DNA of 64,000 nt from Micromonospora sp. MW-13 (GTDB lineage Bacteria > Actinomycetota > Actinomycetes > Mycobacteriales > Micromonosporaceae). Every line of letters starts with the position of its first letter. Within the stretch, counting starts at the first letter, position 1. Shown in pieces: positions 1-8,805 of this stretch. The notes under the pieces were generated by a model. The model was not told the DNA's origin. It did not search any database and saw nothing but the letters and a program-made list of their open reading frames with translations. The stretch is taken from positions 1-64,000 of the forward strand of contig NZ_QKKX01000077.1 of assembly GCF_003434305.1 (NCBI RefSeq). Reading direction: 5' to 3'. The position numbers and the translations under genes are program-made.

Positions 1-319
1 TACCAACGCCGTTCAGTTAGGCGGTTGGTGTGGGCGTCAAGGGTCGGGGATGACGACGTCGATGTTGGTGGTGGCTTGATACAGTAACGGCGGTTGATCT
101 TCGCAAACAACTGGGGACGATCACCCGCCGATAGAACGCGCGGGGCCGATCGATGTCCCGGACGATCAGCAGGTGCGTGAGCACCCGCCCCGCCCTCGGG
201 CTCGAAGTAGTCAGGTGTCTCGTCTGCCATCACCGCTCCCCTGGGTAGAAGCATCGGTTACGCGGGTGGCGGGCGGCGAACCGCGGGCGCCGCAACGAAC
301 GGCGGACCATACTGGCACG
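1..319. other. Window start without a supported gene
   Basis: No reading frame here can be tied to a recognisable protein. A GTG at 173 is in frame with the dioxygenase and could extend it by 49 residues, but the extra sequence is arginine/proline-rich and unlike the family. Confidence 0.4.
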
Positions 320-1012
320 GTGGAGGAGGACCTCGTCGAACTACTGGCCTCGACCGGAGTCACCTGCCGGTTGTTTGTCGAGCAGACGCGAGGCCCATAC
401 CACCGAGCTGTGCATCCCGAGCGTCGGGAGATCACCGAGGACCGCGATGGTCTCCCACTGCGCCTCGGACTACGCCTACTGGCGGCGGACGCCACCACCC
501 CCCTCGCGGACGTCCTCGTCGAGGTCTGGCAGGCCGACCACGTGGGCCGATACTCCGGCTTCCAGCCATTTGAAGCGAGGCCGGGACAGGTGGTCACCTC
601 GGAGTCGGTGCCGCACGATGTGATCGCCGCCGGTGAGACGTACCTGCGGGGCAGCCAGCGCACCGACGAGCGCGGGATGTGCGCGTTCAACACGATCTAC
701 CCGGGCTGGTACGCCAGCCGCACCGTGCACATCCACCTCATCGCACACCTCGACGACCGCTCGGTGACCACGCAGCTCTACTTTCCCGACACGGTCACCG
801 ACGAGGCTTTCAGTCGCCCGCCCTATCAGGGCCGGCCGCAGCGCGACACCATCAACGCCACCGACAGCATCTTCGCCGACGGCGGTGAGCAGATGATCCT
901 GGACCTGCGAGGAGATCCGACGACCGGCTACACCGGGGTCCTCTGCGTCGTCCTCGACAGGCAAGCGCGACCTGCCTCGGCTGCGGGTCCTTCGGCGGAA
1001 AGCGACGGTTGA
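320..1012 (+). CDS. Intradiol ring-cleavage dioxygenase family protein
   Basis: Non-haem Fe(III) dioxygenase of the protocatechuate/catechol/hydroxyquinol type, which opens catechol rings between the two hydroxyls. From the GTG at 320 the protein has 230 residues. The four expected iron ligands are visible: Tyr78 in GRYSGF, Tyr131 in YPGWYASR, and His137 and His139 in TVHIHLI. The family opening CRLFVEQTRGPY and ITEDRDGLPLRL are also present. No signal peptide or twin-arginine leader is seen with this start; a GTG at 173 would add an unconvincing 49 residues. The last base pairs overlap the next gene (TTGA at 1009-1012), so the two are probably co-translated. The substrate cannot be read from sequence. 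No ring-hydroxylating or beta-ketoadipate genes lie nearby, so a complete degradation pathway is not encoded here. Confidence 0.85.
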   Translation: MEEDLVELLASTGVTCRLFVEQTRGPYHRAVHPERREITEDRDGLPLRLGLRLLAADATTPLADVLVEVWQADHVGRYSGFQPFEARPGQVVTSESVPHDVIAAGETYLRGSQRTDERGMCAFNTIYPGWYASRTVHIHLIAHLDDRSVTTQLYFPDTVTDEAFSRPPYQGRPQRDTINATDSIFADGGEQMILDLRGDPTTGYTGVLCVVLDRQARPASAAGPSAESDG

Positions 1013-1356
1013 TCGTGGCCAGCACGGAGCAGATCAGGGCCACCATCGAGGCTCACCTTGCCGCCGTCGGCGCCGCCGACGCTACCGCGCTGGCAGATCT
1101 CTACACACCGGATGCCCGCCTGCATGACCCCGCTGGCGGACCCCCAGTCACCGGCCGAACGGCCATCGAGCAGCACTTTGCCGGCGTGCTCACCGAGCAA
1201 CGGACAATGGAACTCGTTATGGTGGCGATCGCCGACCGCCACGCCGCGTTCCACTTCCGCGCCACACCAGCCGACGGCCCCACCAGAGAGGTCATCGACA
1301 CCATGACCTTCGACGACCAGGCCATGATCACTTCAATGCAGGCGTACGCGAGCTAA
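1009..1356 (+). CDS. SnoaL-like/NTF2-fold protein
   Basis: Small protein (115 aa) with the SnoaL/NTF2-like pattern: an N-terminal helix (IRATIEAHLAAVGAADATAL), then LYTPDARLHDPAG, then an isomerase-like beta sheet with the typical GRTAIEQHFAG segment. Family members are delta-isomerases, polyketide cyclases or hydrolases acting on small hydrophobic substrates. It starts at TTG 1009, overlapping the dioxygenase stop by four bases; a GTG at 1015 is an equally possible start. The overlap suggests co-translation with the ring-cleavage enzyme, perhaps handling the same aromatic compound or its product (inference). Particular catalytic residues cannot be assigned. Confidence 0.75.
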   Translation: MIVASTEQIRATIEAHLAAVGAADATALADLYTPDARLHDPAGGPPVTGRTAIEQHFAGVLTEQRTMELVMVAIADRHAAFHFRATPADGPTREVIDTMTFDDQAMITSMQAYAS

Positions 1357-1536
1357 ACCACGTACTCAACTTGGCATGTCCGGACACTCCGAGGGCTGCT
1401 GCTGGATGGTCACGCTTTGCAGCACTCGGATCGCGGCATGACCGGATGCTCTTGTGCATCCTGCACCGCAACGGCGGGTGTTGTTCCCGGAGCCGAGCCG
1501 TGGCAATACCGGTCGCGGAAAGTTGGACTCACCGCG

Positions 1537-2379
1537 ATGATGCCGGTCGTGAGTAGTCGACTGCGGGCGATCGCCCGCGACACGGTGGCCATTGTCGGGC
1601 GTGGCGCCTACCGTAGCGCTGACGGCGAGGTGGCCATCGGATCGCAGGTCGCGCGGGCGGTGGCCAGCACCCGGTTATACCTACCCGACGACGCCATGGC
1701 GGCGTCCTCGCCAATCGACGCCGCACCCGCCATCGAAGTGACCAACGAATCGACCCTGGAAGCGACCCGCCGGCTCGGCGGCAACCTCGCATGCCTGGTC
1801 TTCGCCTCGGCACGCAACCCCGGTGGTGGCTTCCTCAACGGCGCCCAGGCACAGGAGGAGAGCCTGGCCCGCGGTTCAGCGCTGTACCCCTGCCTGCGCG
1901 CGGCCGGCGACTTCTACGCCCACCACCGCACCCACCCAGAGCTGATTTACAGCGATCGGGTGATCTACTCGCCGGCCGTGCCGGTGTTCCGCGACGACAA
2001 GGGGGCTCTGCTGCCGGCGCCCTACCCGGTGTCGTTTCTGACCGCCGCCGCACCCAATCGCTCGGCGATCGTGCGCAGCCAGCCGCAACATCTGCCCGAC
2101 CTACCAGTGGTGTTGACCCGCCGGGCGATGCGGATCCTTCAGGTAGCCGCCACCAACGGCCACCGCAGGCTCGTGCTCGGCGCATGGGGCTGCGGCGTGT
2201 TCGGCAACGATCCGGTCACCGTCGCCAGCGCGTTCGCCACCGCCCTGCACCACAGCCCCTGGTTCGACACGGTGGTGTTCGCCATCCTGGACCGCCAGCC
2301 CGCCACTCCGACCCACGCCGCGTTCGCCGGCGCCCTGCATCATCCGACGCCCGGCCAGCCGCCCCCCACGACACCCTGA
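1537..2379 (+). CDS. TIGR02452-type bacterial PARG (ADP-ribose glycohydrolase, macrodomain)
   Basis: Predicted poly/mono(ADP-ribose) glycohydrolase of the bacterial PARG class, which removes ADP-ribose from proteins or nucleic acids. The signature GGG-x6-8-QEE is seen as GGGFLNGAQAQEE, where the two glutamates are catalytic in characterised homologues. It is preceded by the usual NLACLVFASARNPGGG and followed by the conserved LYPCLR and an ADP-ribose-binding LGAWGCGVFGNDP segment. I place the start at ATG 1537, where SSRLRAIARDT matches the family N-terminus, giving 280 aa; in-frame ATGs upstream (from 1417) add unrelated cysteine-rich sequence. No ADP-ribosyltransferase is recognised next to it. 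Such genes occur alone or beside toxins such as DarT and beside phage genes. Downstream lies the phage-like pair, 190 bp away. Confidence 0.85.
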   Translation: MMPVVSSRLRAIARDTVAIVGRGAYRSADGEVAIGSQVARAVASTRLYLPDDAMAASSPIDAAPAIEVTNESTLEATRRLGGNLACLVFASARNPGGGFLNGAQAQEESLARGSALYPCLRAAGDFYAHHRTHPELIYSDRVIYSPAVPVFRDDKGALLPAPYPVSFLTAAAPNRSAIVRSQPQHLPDLPVVLTRRAMRILQVAATNGHRRLVLGAWGCGVFGNDPVTVASAFATALHHSPWFDTVVFAILDRQPATPTHAAFAGALHHPTPGQPPPTTP

Positions 2380-2554
2380 TGCACCAGCCACCCGAGAACA
2401 CCACGCACCCCAGGCAGTCGACGCCTTCGGACCCCTACCGCCGTACGCGAATCCGGTCGACTGACCGCCGGCCACCGGCGCCCGTCCGTGACCGTGCGGA
2501 CAGCCGGAAATGCGTTTGTCCGATTGCAGGCACTCCATAGGATCTCTGGTGATC

Positions 2555-2561
2555 AAGGAGG
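2555..2561 (+). promoter_or_regulatory. Ribosome binding site fixing the start of the 669 aa gene
   Basis: AAGGAGG eight bases before GTG 2570. The ATG directly adjacent at 2562 is out of frame, and in-frame codons upstream have no Shine-Dalgarno, so this site decides the start. Confidence 0.8.
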
Positions 2562-2569
2562 ATGACACG

Positions 2570-4579
2570 GTGGGCGATTTCCAGCAGTTCGTGACGGATG
2601 TGACTATACGTCTGTCCGCGATGTCCAAGGGCGAGTTGTACGTCGTCGGCGACGGTCTCGACGGGGACTCACTCTGGCTCACCTTTCTCGATTCCTTCCC
2701 CGCCGGCACCAATCTCCGGTTCCGTGAGCGGTCCGAGTACGACTGCTCGACCTGCCGCGGGTTCATCAAGAGCTTCGGTAACATCGTCGAGATCCACAAC
2801 GGACAGGTTCGCTCCGTCTGGTCCGGGGTGTCTGCGTCCGACCCGGTCTTCTCCGTCGTCGCCGCCGCAATGGACGAATTCGTCAGCACGCTGCCGTTGT
2901 CCACCATTTTCCGGTCCACCGAGGCGCAGTACGGGACGAGGACGACCCGGACGCTGCGCGACGGCCAGGTCGAGGTGTGGCACCACCTGCATGGCCGGGT
3001 GGAGAAGCGGCATCGCATCAAAGACGTCGGCGCGGCACGGGGCACCTTCGACGCCGCGGTGCAGGTGTTCCAGCGTGGCCTGGCCGAGCTGACCCAGCAC
3101 GCTCTGGACACCGTCGTCGACCTCATCGACGACAACGCCCTCTACCGCGGCACTGAGCATCGTCGGGCGGTGACCGAGTTCCGGTCACTGCAGAACCGGT
3201 GGACGAAGGCGACCGACGGACAGGCCTTCATTTTCGCCAACGCCATGAATCCGGCGGCCCGGTTCCGCAACACGGTGATCGGCACCCTCGTCCAGGATCT
3301 CTCCGCGGGCGTCGACCTAAAGCAGGCGGTCCGGTCGTTCGAGACGAAGGTGGCACCGCAGAATTACCAGCGCCCCACGGCGTTGATCACCCCGGCCATG
3401 GTCAAGGCTGCCATGAAGACCATCGACGAGTTGGGCATCGAGGAGTCGTTGCAGCGACGGTTCGCCCGGCTGTCCGACGTGTCGGTCACCAACGTGCTAT
3501 GGGTCGACAACGACACACAGTCGCGAATGAAGGACGGCATCGAAGGGCTGCTCATGCAGGCGGCCACCATGAGGTCGGCAGGTGCACGCCTTCGTGACGC
3601 GAAGCCGGAGGAGATCCCCGTGGTCACCTTCATGAAAGACATCCTGCCTGGCGCCGCGACCATCGACCTGTGGGTCGCCAACAGCCACGAACCGCACTTC
3701 GTCAGTCTCACCACCGGCCGGCACCCGGCCGCCCCGCGGCTGTTCACCTGGGACAACGATTTCGGCTGGTCCTACAACGGCAACGTCACCGACTCGATCA
3801 AGGAGAAGGTCAAGCGGGCCGGCGGCAACGTCACCGGCAAGCTGCGGGTGAGCCTGTCCTGGTTCAACCACGACGACCTCGACCTGCACGTGTTCGAACC
3901 CAACGGCGACCACATCTGGTACAAGGACAAACGCAACAAGCTGGACGTCGACATGAACGCGGGCGGGACGTTCTCGCGCGAGCCGGTGGAGAACGTTACC
4001 TGGACCGACAACGTCCCCGACGGCGAGTACCGGATCGAGGTGAACCAGTTCAACAAGCGGGAAAGCACCGAGTTCGGCTTCGTGATCGAGACCGAGAGCA
4101 ACGGGAAGATCGAGCATTACAGCCACGAGCGGGCGGTCGGCCACAAGGAGACCGTCGAGGTGGGCCGGATGACGGTCGCCGACGAGGTGATCACCGCTTT
4201 CCGGCCGGGTAAGGACATGCAGCCGGGCAGCGCAGGCAAGGACCTGTGGGGAATCACCACCGAACAGTTCGTGCCGGTGTCCACCATCATGTACTCGCCG
4301 AACTACTTCGACGACGGCGAGGTCGGCAACCGCCACTACCTCTTCATGCTGAAAGGGTGCGTGAACGACCAGCCGACCCGGGGAATCTACAACGAGTTCC
4401 TCCGCGGCGACCTGCAACCGCACCGCAAGGTGTTCGAGGTTCTCGGCGATCGCACCAAGTGCGAGCCGTCCCCGGATCAGCTGTCCGGCCTCGGCTTCAG
4501 CTCCACGGTCCGCAGCTCGGTGGTCGCCAAGGTGACCATGACCGACGGCCGGCGCCACCTCATCAGTATCCAGTTCTGA
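2570..4579 (+). CDS. Large phage-like protein with C-terminal YfaP/DUF2135-like beta-sandwich
   Basis: 669 aa, no signal peptide or membrane segment. The first ~400 residues match no domain that I can name; residues 55-80 hold an R-x-E-Y-D-C-S-T-C-R-G-F segment with two cysteines, possibly metal-binding. From about residue 420 the chain (KLRVSLSWFNHDDLDLHVFE, later a WTDNVPDGEYRIEVNQFNKR stretch) resembles the YfaP/DUF2135 beta-sandwich with acidic D-D-L-D-L-H, as in carbohydrate- or surface-binding modules. The gene is followed after 32 bp by a small coiled-coil gene in the same orientation; pattern memory suggests such pairs are common in tailed-phage genomes, so a prophage origin is likely but not proven. 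The role is unknown. Codon use looks as GC-rich as its neighbours. Confidence 0.6.
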   Translation: MGDFQQFVTDVTIRLSAMSKGELYVVGDGLDGDSLWLTFLDSFPAGTNLRFRERSEYDCSTCRGFIKSFGNIVEIHNGQVRSVWSGVSASDPVFSVVAAAMDEFVSTLPLSTIFRSTEAQYGTRTTRTLRDGQVEVWHHLHGRVEKRHRIKDVGAARGTFDAAVQVFQRGLAELTQHALDTVVDLIDDNALYRGTEHRRAVTEFRSLQNRWTKATDGQAFIFANAMNPAARFRNTVIGTLVQDLSAGVDLKQAVRSFETKVAPQNYQRPTALITPAMVKAAMKTIDELGIEESLQRRFARLSDVSVTNVLWVDNDTQSRMKDGIEGLLMQAATMRSAGARLRDAKPEEIPVVTFMKDILPGAATIDLWVANSHEPHFVSLTTGRHPAAPRLFTWDNDFGWSYNGNVTDSIKEKVKRAGGNVTGKLRVSLSWFNHDDLDLHVFEPNGDHIWYKDKRNKLDVDMNAGGTFSREPVENVTWTDNVPDGEYRIEVNQFNKRESTEFGFVIETESNGKIEHYSHERAVGHKETVEVGRMTVADEVITAFRPGKDMQPGSAGKDLWGITTEQFVPVSTIMYSPNYFDDGEVGNRHYLFMLKGCVNDQPTRGIYNEFLRGDLQPHRKVFEVLGDRTKCEPSPDQLSGLGFSSTVRSSVVAKVTMTDGRRHLISIQF

Positions 4580-4611
4580 TTTCCTACCCAGAAAATCTGA
4601 GAGAGGCCATC

Positions 4612-5007
4612 GTGACCATTTTTGAAAAGGCCACGCGGGAGAAATTCCGCTACCCGTCGGCCAAGGGACTGCTGACCACGGAACAGCTGTGGGAGCTTCC
4701 GCTGACCGCCAAGTCCGGCTTCAGCCTCGATGACGTGGCCAAGGCGGTCAACGCCGAACTCAAGGCCATCGACACCGAGTCGTTCGTGGCCACCGAGACC
4801 AATCCGGCCAAGGCAACCTTGGAGACCAAGTTGGAGGTCGTCAAGCACGTCATCGCCATCCGCCTCGCGGAGGACCAGTCGGCGAAGGCAGCGGCAGCCA
4901 AGAAACTGGAGAAGGAAAAGCTGCTGGCAGTCCTGGGCCGCAAGCAGGACGCGGTCCTGGAAAACCTGACCGAGGCAGAGCTGCTGGCCCGAATCAACAA
5001 CCTGTAG
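4612..5007 (+). CDS. Small coiled-coil protein, partner of the preceding phage-like gene
   Basis: 131 aa starting at GTG 4612 after a purine-rich GAGAGAGG. The first third (KATREKFRYPSAKGLLTTEQ, LWELPL) looks globular. From residue ~75 a long charged helix rich in Ala, Lys and Glu follows (AKAAAAKKLEKEKLLAVL) and ends in LTEAELLARINNL. No enzyme motif is seen. Orientation and the 32 bp gap put it in one transcription unit with the 669 aa gene. The same pairing of a short coil protein with a larger YfaP-like protein recurs in phage genomes as far as I recall. Function unknown. Confidence 0.65.
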   Translation: MTIFEKATREKFRYPSAKGLLTTEQLWELPLTAKSGFSLDDVAKAVNAELKAIDTESFVATETNPAKATLETKLEVVKHVIAIRLAEDQSAKAAAAKKLEKEKLLAVLGRKQDAVLENLTEAELLARINNL

Positions 5008-5304
5008 CCCGCTGACAATCAGCGTCTGCCAGCAGGCCCGCACATCGCCGAGAAGTACGGTCGCCATGCAAGACTTGCGCGACCAGGCCGGCGCCCACGG
5101 CCACTTCTCGGCGAACTCACATCGGTACGACAGCGAGCGCGACGCCCTCTCATCGGCTACTTGTTTCATTGACCTGCGACCGTGGCCCGGCCAGGCTTCG
5201 GTCGAGGCGCCCGGGCTGTCGCTCTCACATCGGCTGCCCACGTTGGTCGTGTGGCTCTCATCTGGCCTGCGCGGCCCGGGCGTCGCTGCAGGGCGGGGAG
5301 AGGC
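5008..5304. other. Gap without supported gene
   Basis: Short frames only, with no recognisable similarity. A weak 5-bp hairpin (GCTGA/TCAGC, 5011-5023) just after the stop codon may be a minor terminator. Confidence 0.4.
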
Positions 5305-5463
5305 TCAAGAGCGGCGTTGCGGCCAGCGGGCGGCCCAGTCGGTCAGCGTCTTGTATGCGGCGGTGTTGACGGTGATCCGCCTTGTCGCCAGCAGGTGACC
5401 GGTCTCGTCGAGGGCGACAGCGGTCAAGGCGGACTTGTGCGGGTCGATACCGACCGTGATCAC
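5305..5463 (-). pseudogene. IS110 transposase, N-terminal fragment
   Basis: From the GTG at 5463 the reverse strand reads VITVGIDPHKSALTAVALDE and ends after WAARWPQRR: the first ~50 residues of an IS110 DEDD transposase/recombinase, including the first catalytic Asp in GIDPHK. It breaks off at about 5305, leaving no further catalytic residues, so it is non-functional. Confidence 0.75.
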
Positions 5464-5791
5464 GGAGAGCCGGGTTCCTCCCGTCAAAGCGAACGAGGAT
5501 CACCGTGGCGGGCAGCCTGACTTGGGGAATCCTTGAGCACGCCTCTGTTGAGCCACGCCACGGCCGGTCGCCGGCCAGCGGCGGCACGCTCTTGAAGCGC
5601 CAACCCGAGGGCGGCAAGGGGTATGCGAGCCAGTGCCGATCGGCGCCCTGACGCTACGGGCTGCAGACCCGCGCATCTGACTCCAGTAGACAAGTCAGGG
5701 TTTTGCTCGGCTCGAAGTAGCGTTGCCCTCCCGGCTCGACAACCCAGGTGGATCGAGCATCGGAGGACCCATTGAGCGGCACGTCGACCGT

Positions 5792-6943
5792 GTGGTCATC
5801 GGTATGGATCCGCACAAGCGCTCTGCCACTATCGAGGTCATGGCCCGCGACGAGACCGTCGCCGGCGGCCGGTTCGACACCGACTGCGACGGCTACACGG
5901 CGATGAGGAAGTACGCCAGACAGTGGCCGAACCGGGTCTGGGCGATCGAGGGCTGCCAGGGCATCGGCCGGCACATCGCCAACCGGCTACTCGCCGACGG
6001 CGAGCAGATCGTCGACGTGCCACCGAAGCTGTCCGCCAGGGCGCGGATGTTCGCCACCGGGCAGGGCCGCAAGACCGATGCCACCCGGCGCCCACTCCAT
6101 CGCGCTGGTCGGCACCCGCATGGCCGGGCTGCGCCCGGTGGTCAACGACGAGCAGCTGGCCCTGCTGCGGATTCTGGTCGACCGGCGCCGTTCCCTCGGC
6201 GAGGACCACACCCGGATGGTGTCCCAGCTGCATCAACTGCTGCTGGAACTGATTCCGGGTGGGGCGATGAAGAGTCTGTCCGCCGCCCAGGCCAAGGTAC
6301 TGCTGGCCACTGTCCGGCCCCGTGACGCGGTCGGCAAGGCCCGCCGCCGGGTCGCCGCGGAGCTGATCGGTGACCTCGAACGGGTCTACCGGCGCTCCAA
6401 GGACGCAGACAAGGAACTGACCGAACTGGTCGCCTCTACCGGCACCACGTTGATGGACCTGCACGGCATCGGGCCGTCCGGCGTCGCCCGGCTGCTGGTC
6501 GAGGTCAGCGACATCACCCGGTTCCCGAACCGGGCCCACTTCGCCTCCTGGAACGGCACCGCCCCCATCGACGCGTCCTCGGGCGAGCAGGTACGACACC
6601 GGCTCTCCGTGCCGGGAACCGGCAGATCAACCGGATGCTGCACATCATGGCCACCGTCCAGCTGCGCAATCCCACCGAAGGACGCGCCTACTTCGACCGC
6701 AAGAAGGCCTCCGGCAAGACATCGATGGAAGCGATGCACGCCCTGAAACGACGCCTGTCCGACATCGTCTACCGGCGCATGATCAACGACGCGGTGGCCA
6801 CGGCGACGGGCCCGAGAGGACAACAGGGAACGGCAACTGGCTCCAGCGTGACCGGCTCGCATCCCCAAGCCGGCTCTTCGGAGAAGTCACTTCCCGGACC
6901 CGCCGAGACCCAGGATAGAACTCTACGGGCGGCGGTAGAATAA
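5792..6943 (+). pseudogene. IS110-family transposase, two frameshifts
   Basis: Nearly full-length IS110/IS1111-type transposase broken by two frameshifts. Segment one has GMDPHKRSAT and AIEGCQGIGRH. At about 6080 the frame changes just after GRKTDAT and continues as AHSIALVGTRMAGLRPV. Segment two carries the Transposase_20 (HhH) region DLHGIGPSGVARLL and FASWNGTAPIDASSG. A second one-base loss near 6612 moves the frame to MLHIMATVQLRNPTEGRAYF and the C-terminus. The likely start is the GTG at 5792 after GGAGGACCC. Restoring one base at each site would rebuild a normal ~380 aa protein, so inactivation is recent. The element differs in sequence from the fragment at 5305-5463. Confidence 0.8.
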
Positions 6944-6983
6944 CAGTTCGAGGCCGAACGGCCGCGCGTAGCAGGATGTAAGC

Positions 6984-7805
6984 GTGATCCTGTTGGTTCC
7001 CGCGGACCCTCTACGGCCGCGCCACCCGGACGAGCACTTCGCGGCGGAGGCGCAGGCCGCACGTGCTGCCGGTCTCGATGTGGCGGTGGTCGACCACGAC
7101 GCGTTGGCGCGGGGCGGAGATGTGCGTCGGGCGGTCGCATTGGTCTCGGGCAGCGGTATGGCCGTGTACCGCGGCTGGATGTTGCGTAGCGAGCAGTACG
7201 CTACGTTCGCCGAGTTGCTCGCTGAGCGCGGTGTGGTGTTGCGGACTGGTGGTGAGCAGTACCGGCGGGCACATGAGCTGCCTGGCTGGTATGCCGCTCT
7301 GGCTGCGGTCACCCCGCCGTCGGTGTGGACCACGGGCTCGGAGCAGGCGGACTTCGACCGCGCGCGTGTCGAACTGGGCGCGGGACCTGCGGTGCTGCGT
7401 GACTACAGCAAGTCGATGAAGCACTACTGGGACGAGGCCGCGTTCATCCCCGACCTCGAGGACGGCGCGGCTGCGTGGAGCGTGGCGAGCCGGTTTCTGG
7501 AACTGCGCGAGGACGACTTCGTGGGCGGGTTCGTGCTGCGCCGCTTCGAGCGGTTCGCCTCGACCGAGATACGCACGTGGTGGGTCGACGGCGTATGCGT
7601 CCTGATCGGACCGCATCCCGACAGCCCGAACGATTCCGCGCCGGTCGAGGTCGACCTGGCCCCGATCGCACCGTTGATCGCCGGGCTCGGCCTGCCCTTC
7701 GTCACCGTGGACCTCGCTCTCCGCACGGAGGGCGTATGGCGGGTCATCGAACTCGGCGACGGGCAGGTTAGCGACCGACAACCACCATCGAACCCCAAAC
7801 GATGA
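6984..7805 (+). CDS. ATP-grasp domain protein (DUF4343-like)
   Basis: 273 aa from GTG 6984. The C-terminal half looks like an ATP-grasp ligase: AVLRDYSKSMKHYW (nucleotide-binding Lys region), GFVLRRFERF, RTWWVDGVCVLIGPHPDSP, and a terminal acidic/Gly motif WRVIELGDGQVSDRQ comparable to the Mg-binding N/E of the family. The N-terminus (ILLVPADPLRPRHPDEHFAA) resembles the pre-ATP-grasp domain of DUF4343 proteins found across actinobacteria. The family is thought to make amide or ester bonds with ATP, but no substrate is known. It stands alone between IS110 and IS6 debris; no Shine-Dalgarno is obvious. The gene appears intact. Confidence 0.75.
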   Translation: MILLVPADPLRPRHPDEHFAAEAQAARAAGLDVAVVDHDALARGGDVRRAVALVSGSGMAVYRGWMLRSEQYATFAELLAERGVVLRTGGEQYRRAHELPGWYAALAAVTPPSVWTTGSEQADFDRARVELGAGPAVLRDYSKSMKHYWDEAAFIPDLEDGAAAWSVASRFLELREDDFVGGFVLRRFERFASTEIRTWWVDGVCVLIGPHPDSPNDSAPVEVDLAPIAPLIAGLGLPFVTVDLALRTEGVWRVIELGDGQVSDRQPPSNPKR

Positions 7806-7867
7806 TCACAGCCCTGCTTGCTCAAGCCCGCTGATCGGCAACACTGTCTGCCTGAACATTCGCTCTT

Positions 7868-7880
7868 GCGGCTCTGTTGC
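7868..7880. repeat. Putative IS6-family terminal repeat
   Basis: GGCTCTGTTGCAT is the typical outer end of IS6/IS26-like elements and lies about 40 bp beyond the transposase fragment that follows. A related end (GCAACAGACC) lies at about 17080 beside the intact copy. Confidence 0.45.
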
Positions 7881-7911
7881 ATTGGCGGGTCGGTGGGCAC
7901 ACCGAGCCGCG

Positions 7912-8303
7912 TCAGCGGGCATTGGTCAGATCGCTCGCGTCAGTTCGGTGAAGGCGGCGACCACCCGTAGCGCGGGTGGGACGTCGGGTCCGAGTTCGTA
8001 GTGTCCGCGTCGGAGGTTCTGCACGAAGGCGCGTGGCCGGTGATGATCGTCTGGGCGGTGCGGTCGGTGCGGAGCCCGCGCTTCGGTCTGAGCCGGTGCG
8101 TGAGCTGGCTGTGATCAGTCTCGATCGGATTGTTGGCATGCCGCTCGACGTGGTGCCACGCCGACGGAACCAGCTCGTCGAGCACCCTCGGGTAGACCGG
8201 GTTCGCGTCGGTGACAACCTCGCTGGGCGAGACCTTCAGCGAGTTCAGCGCTCGATGGAAGAACCGCCGGGCCGCGGCGGCGTCCCGACGTGCCGAGACG
8301 AGC
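7912..8303 (-). pseudogene. IS6-family transposase, C-terminal fragment
   Basis: The reverse strand reads ARRDAAAARRFFHRALNSLK, SEVVTDANPVYPRVLDELVP, VERHANNPIETDHSQL: the last third of an IS6 transposase, with the second Asp and final Glu of DDE. It closely parallels the intact copy at 16310-17047 but is frameshifted near the end (around 8030). The N-terminal two thirds are missing; the 5' break at ~8303 joins straight to an IS256 fragment. Confidence 0.75.
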
Positions 8304-8606
8304 GGCGGCCTTCGGTCCATTCGTCGGTCTGTTCGGCGAGGACGGCGCCGACGAGGCGGATGATCGACGGCCGGTTGGGAAAGATCCCGACAACGTCGGT
8401 GCGGCGGCGGATCTCCTTGTTCAACCGTTCCTGCGGATTGTTCGACCAGATCTGGCGCCAGATCTCGCGGGGGAAGCCGGCGAAGGCGAGCAGGTCGTCG
8501 CGGGCGGTGTCGAGATGGTCGGCCGCGGCAGGGAACTTCGCCTCGATCGTGGCCACGACTCGGTCGAACTGGGCTCGGACGGCGTCGGCGTCAGGCTGAT
8601 CGAAAA
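8304..8606 (-). pseudogene. IS256-family (mutator) transposase, C-terminal fragment
   Basis: The reverse strand reads DQPDADAVRAQFDRVVATIE, EAKFPAAADHLDTARDDLLA, WRQIWSNNPQERLNKEIRRR, TDVVGIFPNRPSIIRLVGAV: the highly conserved C-terminal region of IS256 transposases, including the catalytic Glu in QERLNKEIRRR. It is cut at both ends: at ~8606 where it meets an XRE-type gene, and at ~8303 where the IS6 fragment begins. Confidence 0.8.
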
Positions 8607-8774
8607 GGCGCTGAGGTCTCGTCCGGGGTAGAGCTGCGTGAGGGCGGAGTTGATGACGTCAGCCAGCTCAGCCCGAGACATGGGCTGCTCGGGTCGCTGC
8701 GGGGGTGGAAGCTGTTCGCGGGCCTTGATGAGCAGCGTGTTGGGCGTGATGATGGTGTCGGGGTGGCGGGCCAT
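8607..8774 (-). pseudogene. XRE-type regulator, 5' remnant cut by IS256 material
   Basis: ATG 8774 follows a clear GGAGG. The ~56 residues (PDTIITPNTLLIKAREQLPP, then MSRAELADVINSALTQLYPG, then RDLSAF) match the start of actinobacterial helix-turn-helix regulators, in which the DNA-binding WIGKLERGEHRWP segment should come next. Instead the sequence passes into IS256 transposase, leaving an incomplete DNA-binding domain. It lies 31 bp downstream of the 153 aa gene in the same orientation, so the two were probably one operon. Confidence 0.7.
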
Positions 8775-8805
8775 CCCGTACCTCCCTCCGAAGCCTGGGG
8801 CGCAA

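Noticed and set aside
3497..4558. 353-codon minus-strand frame opposite the phage-like gene
   Set aside because: Val/Asp/His-rich antisense shadow with no motif; the plus strand has a good ribosome site and a recognisable beta-sandwich.
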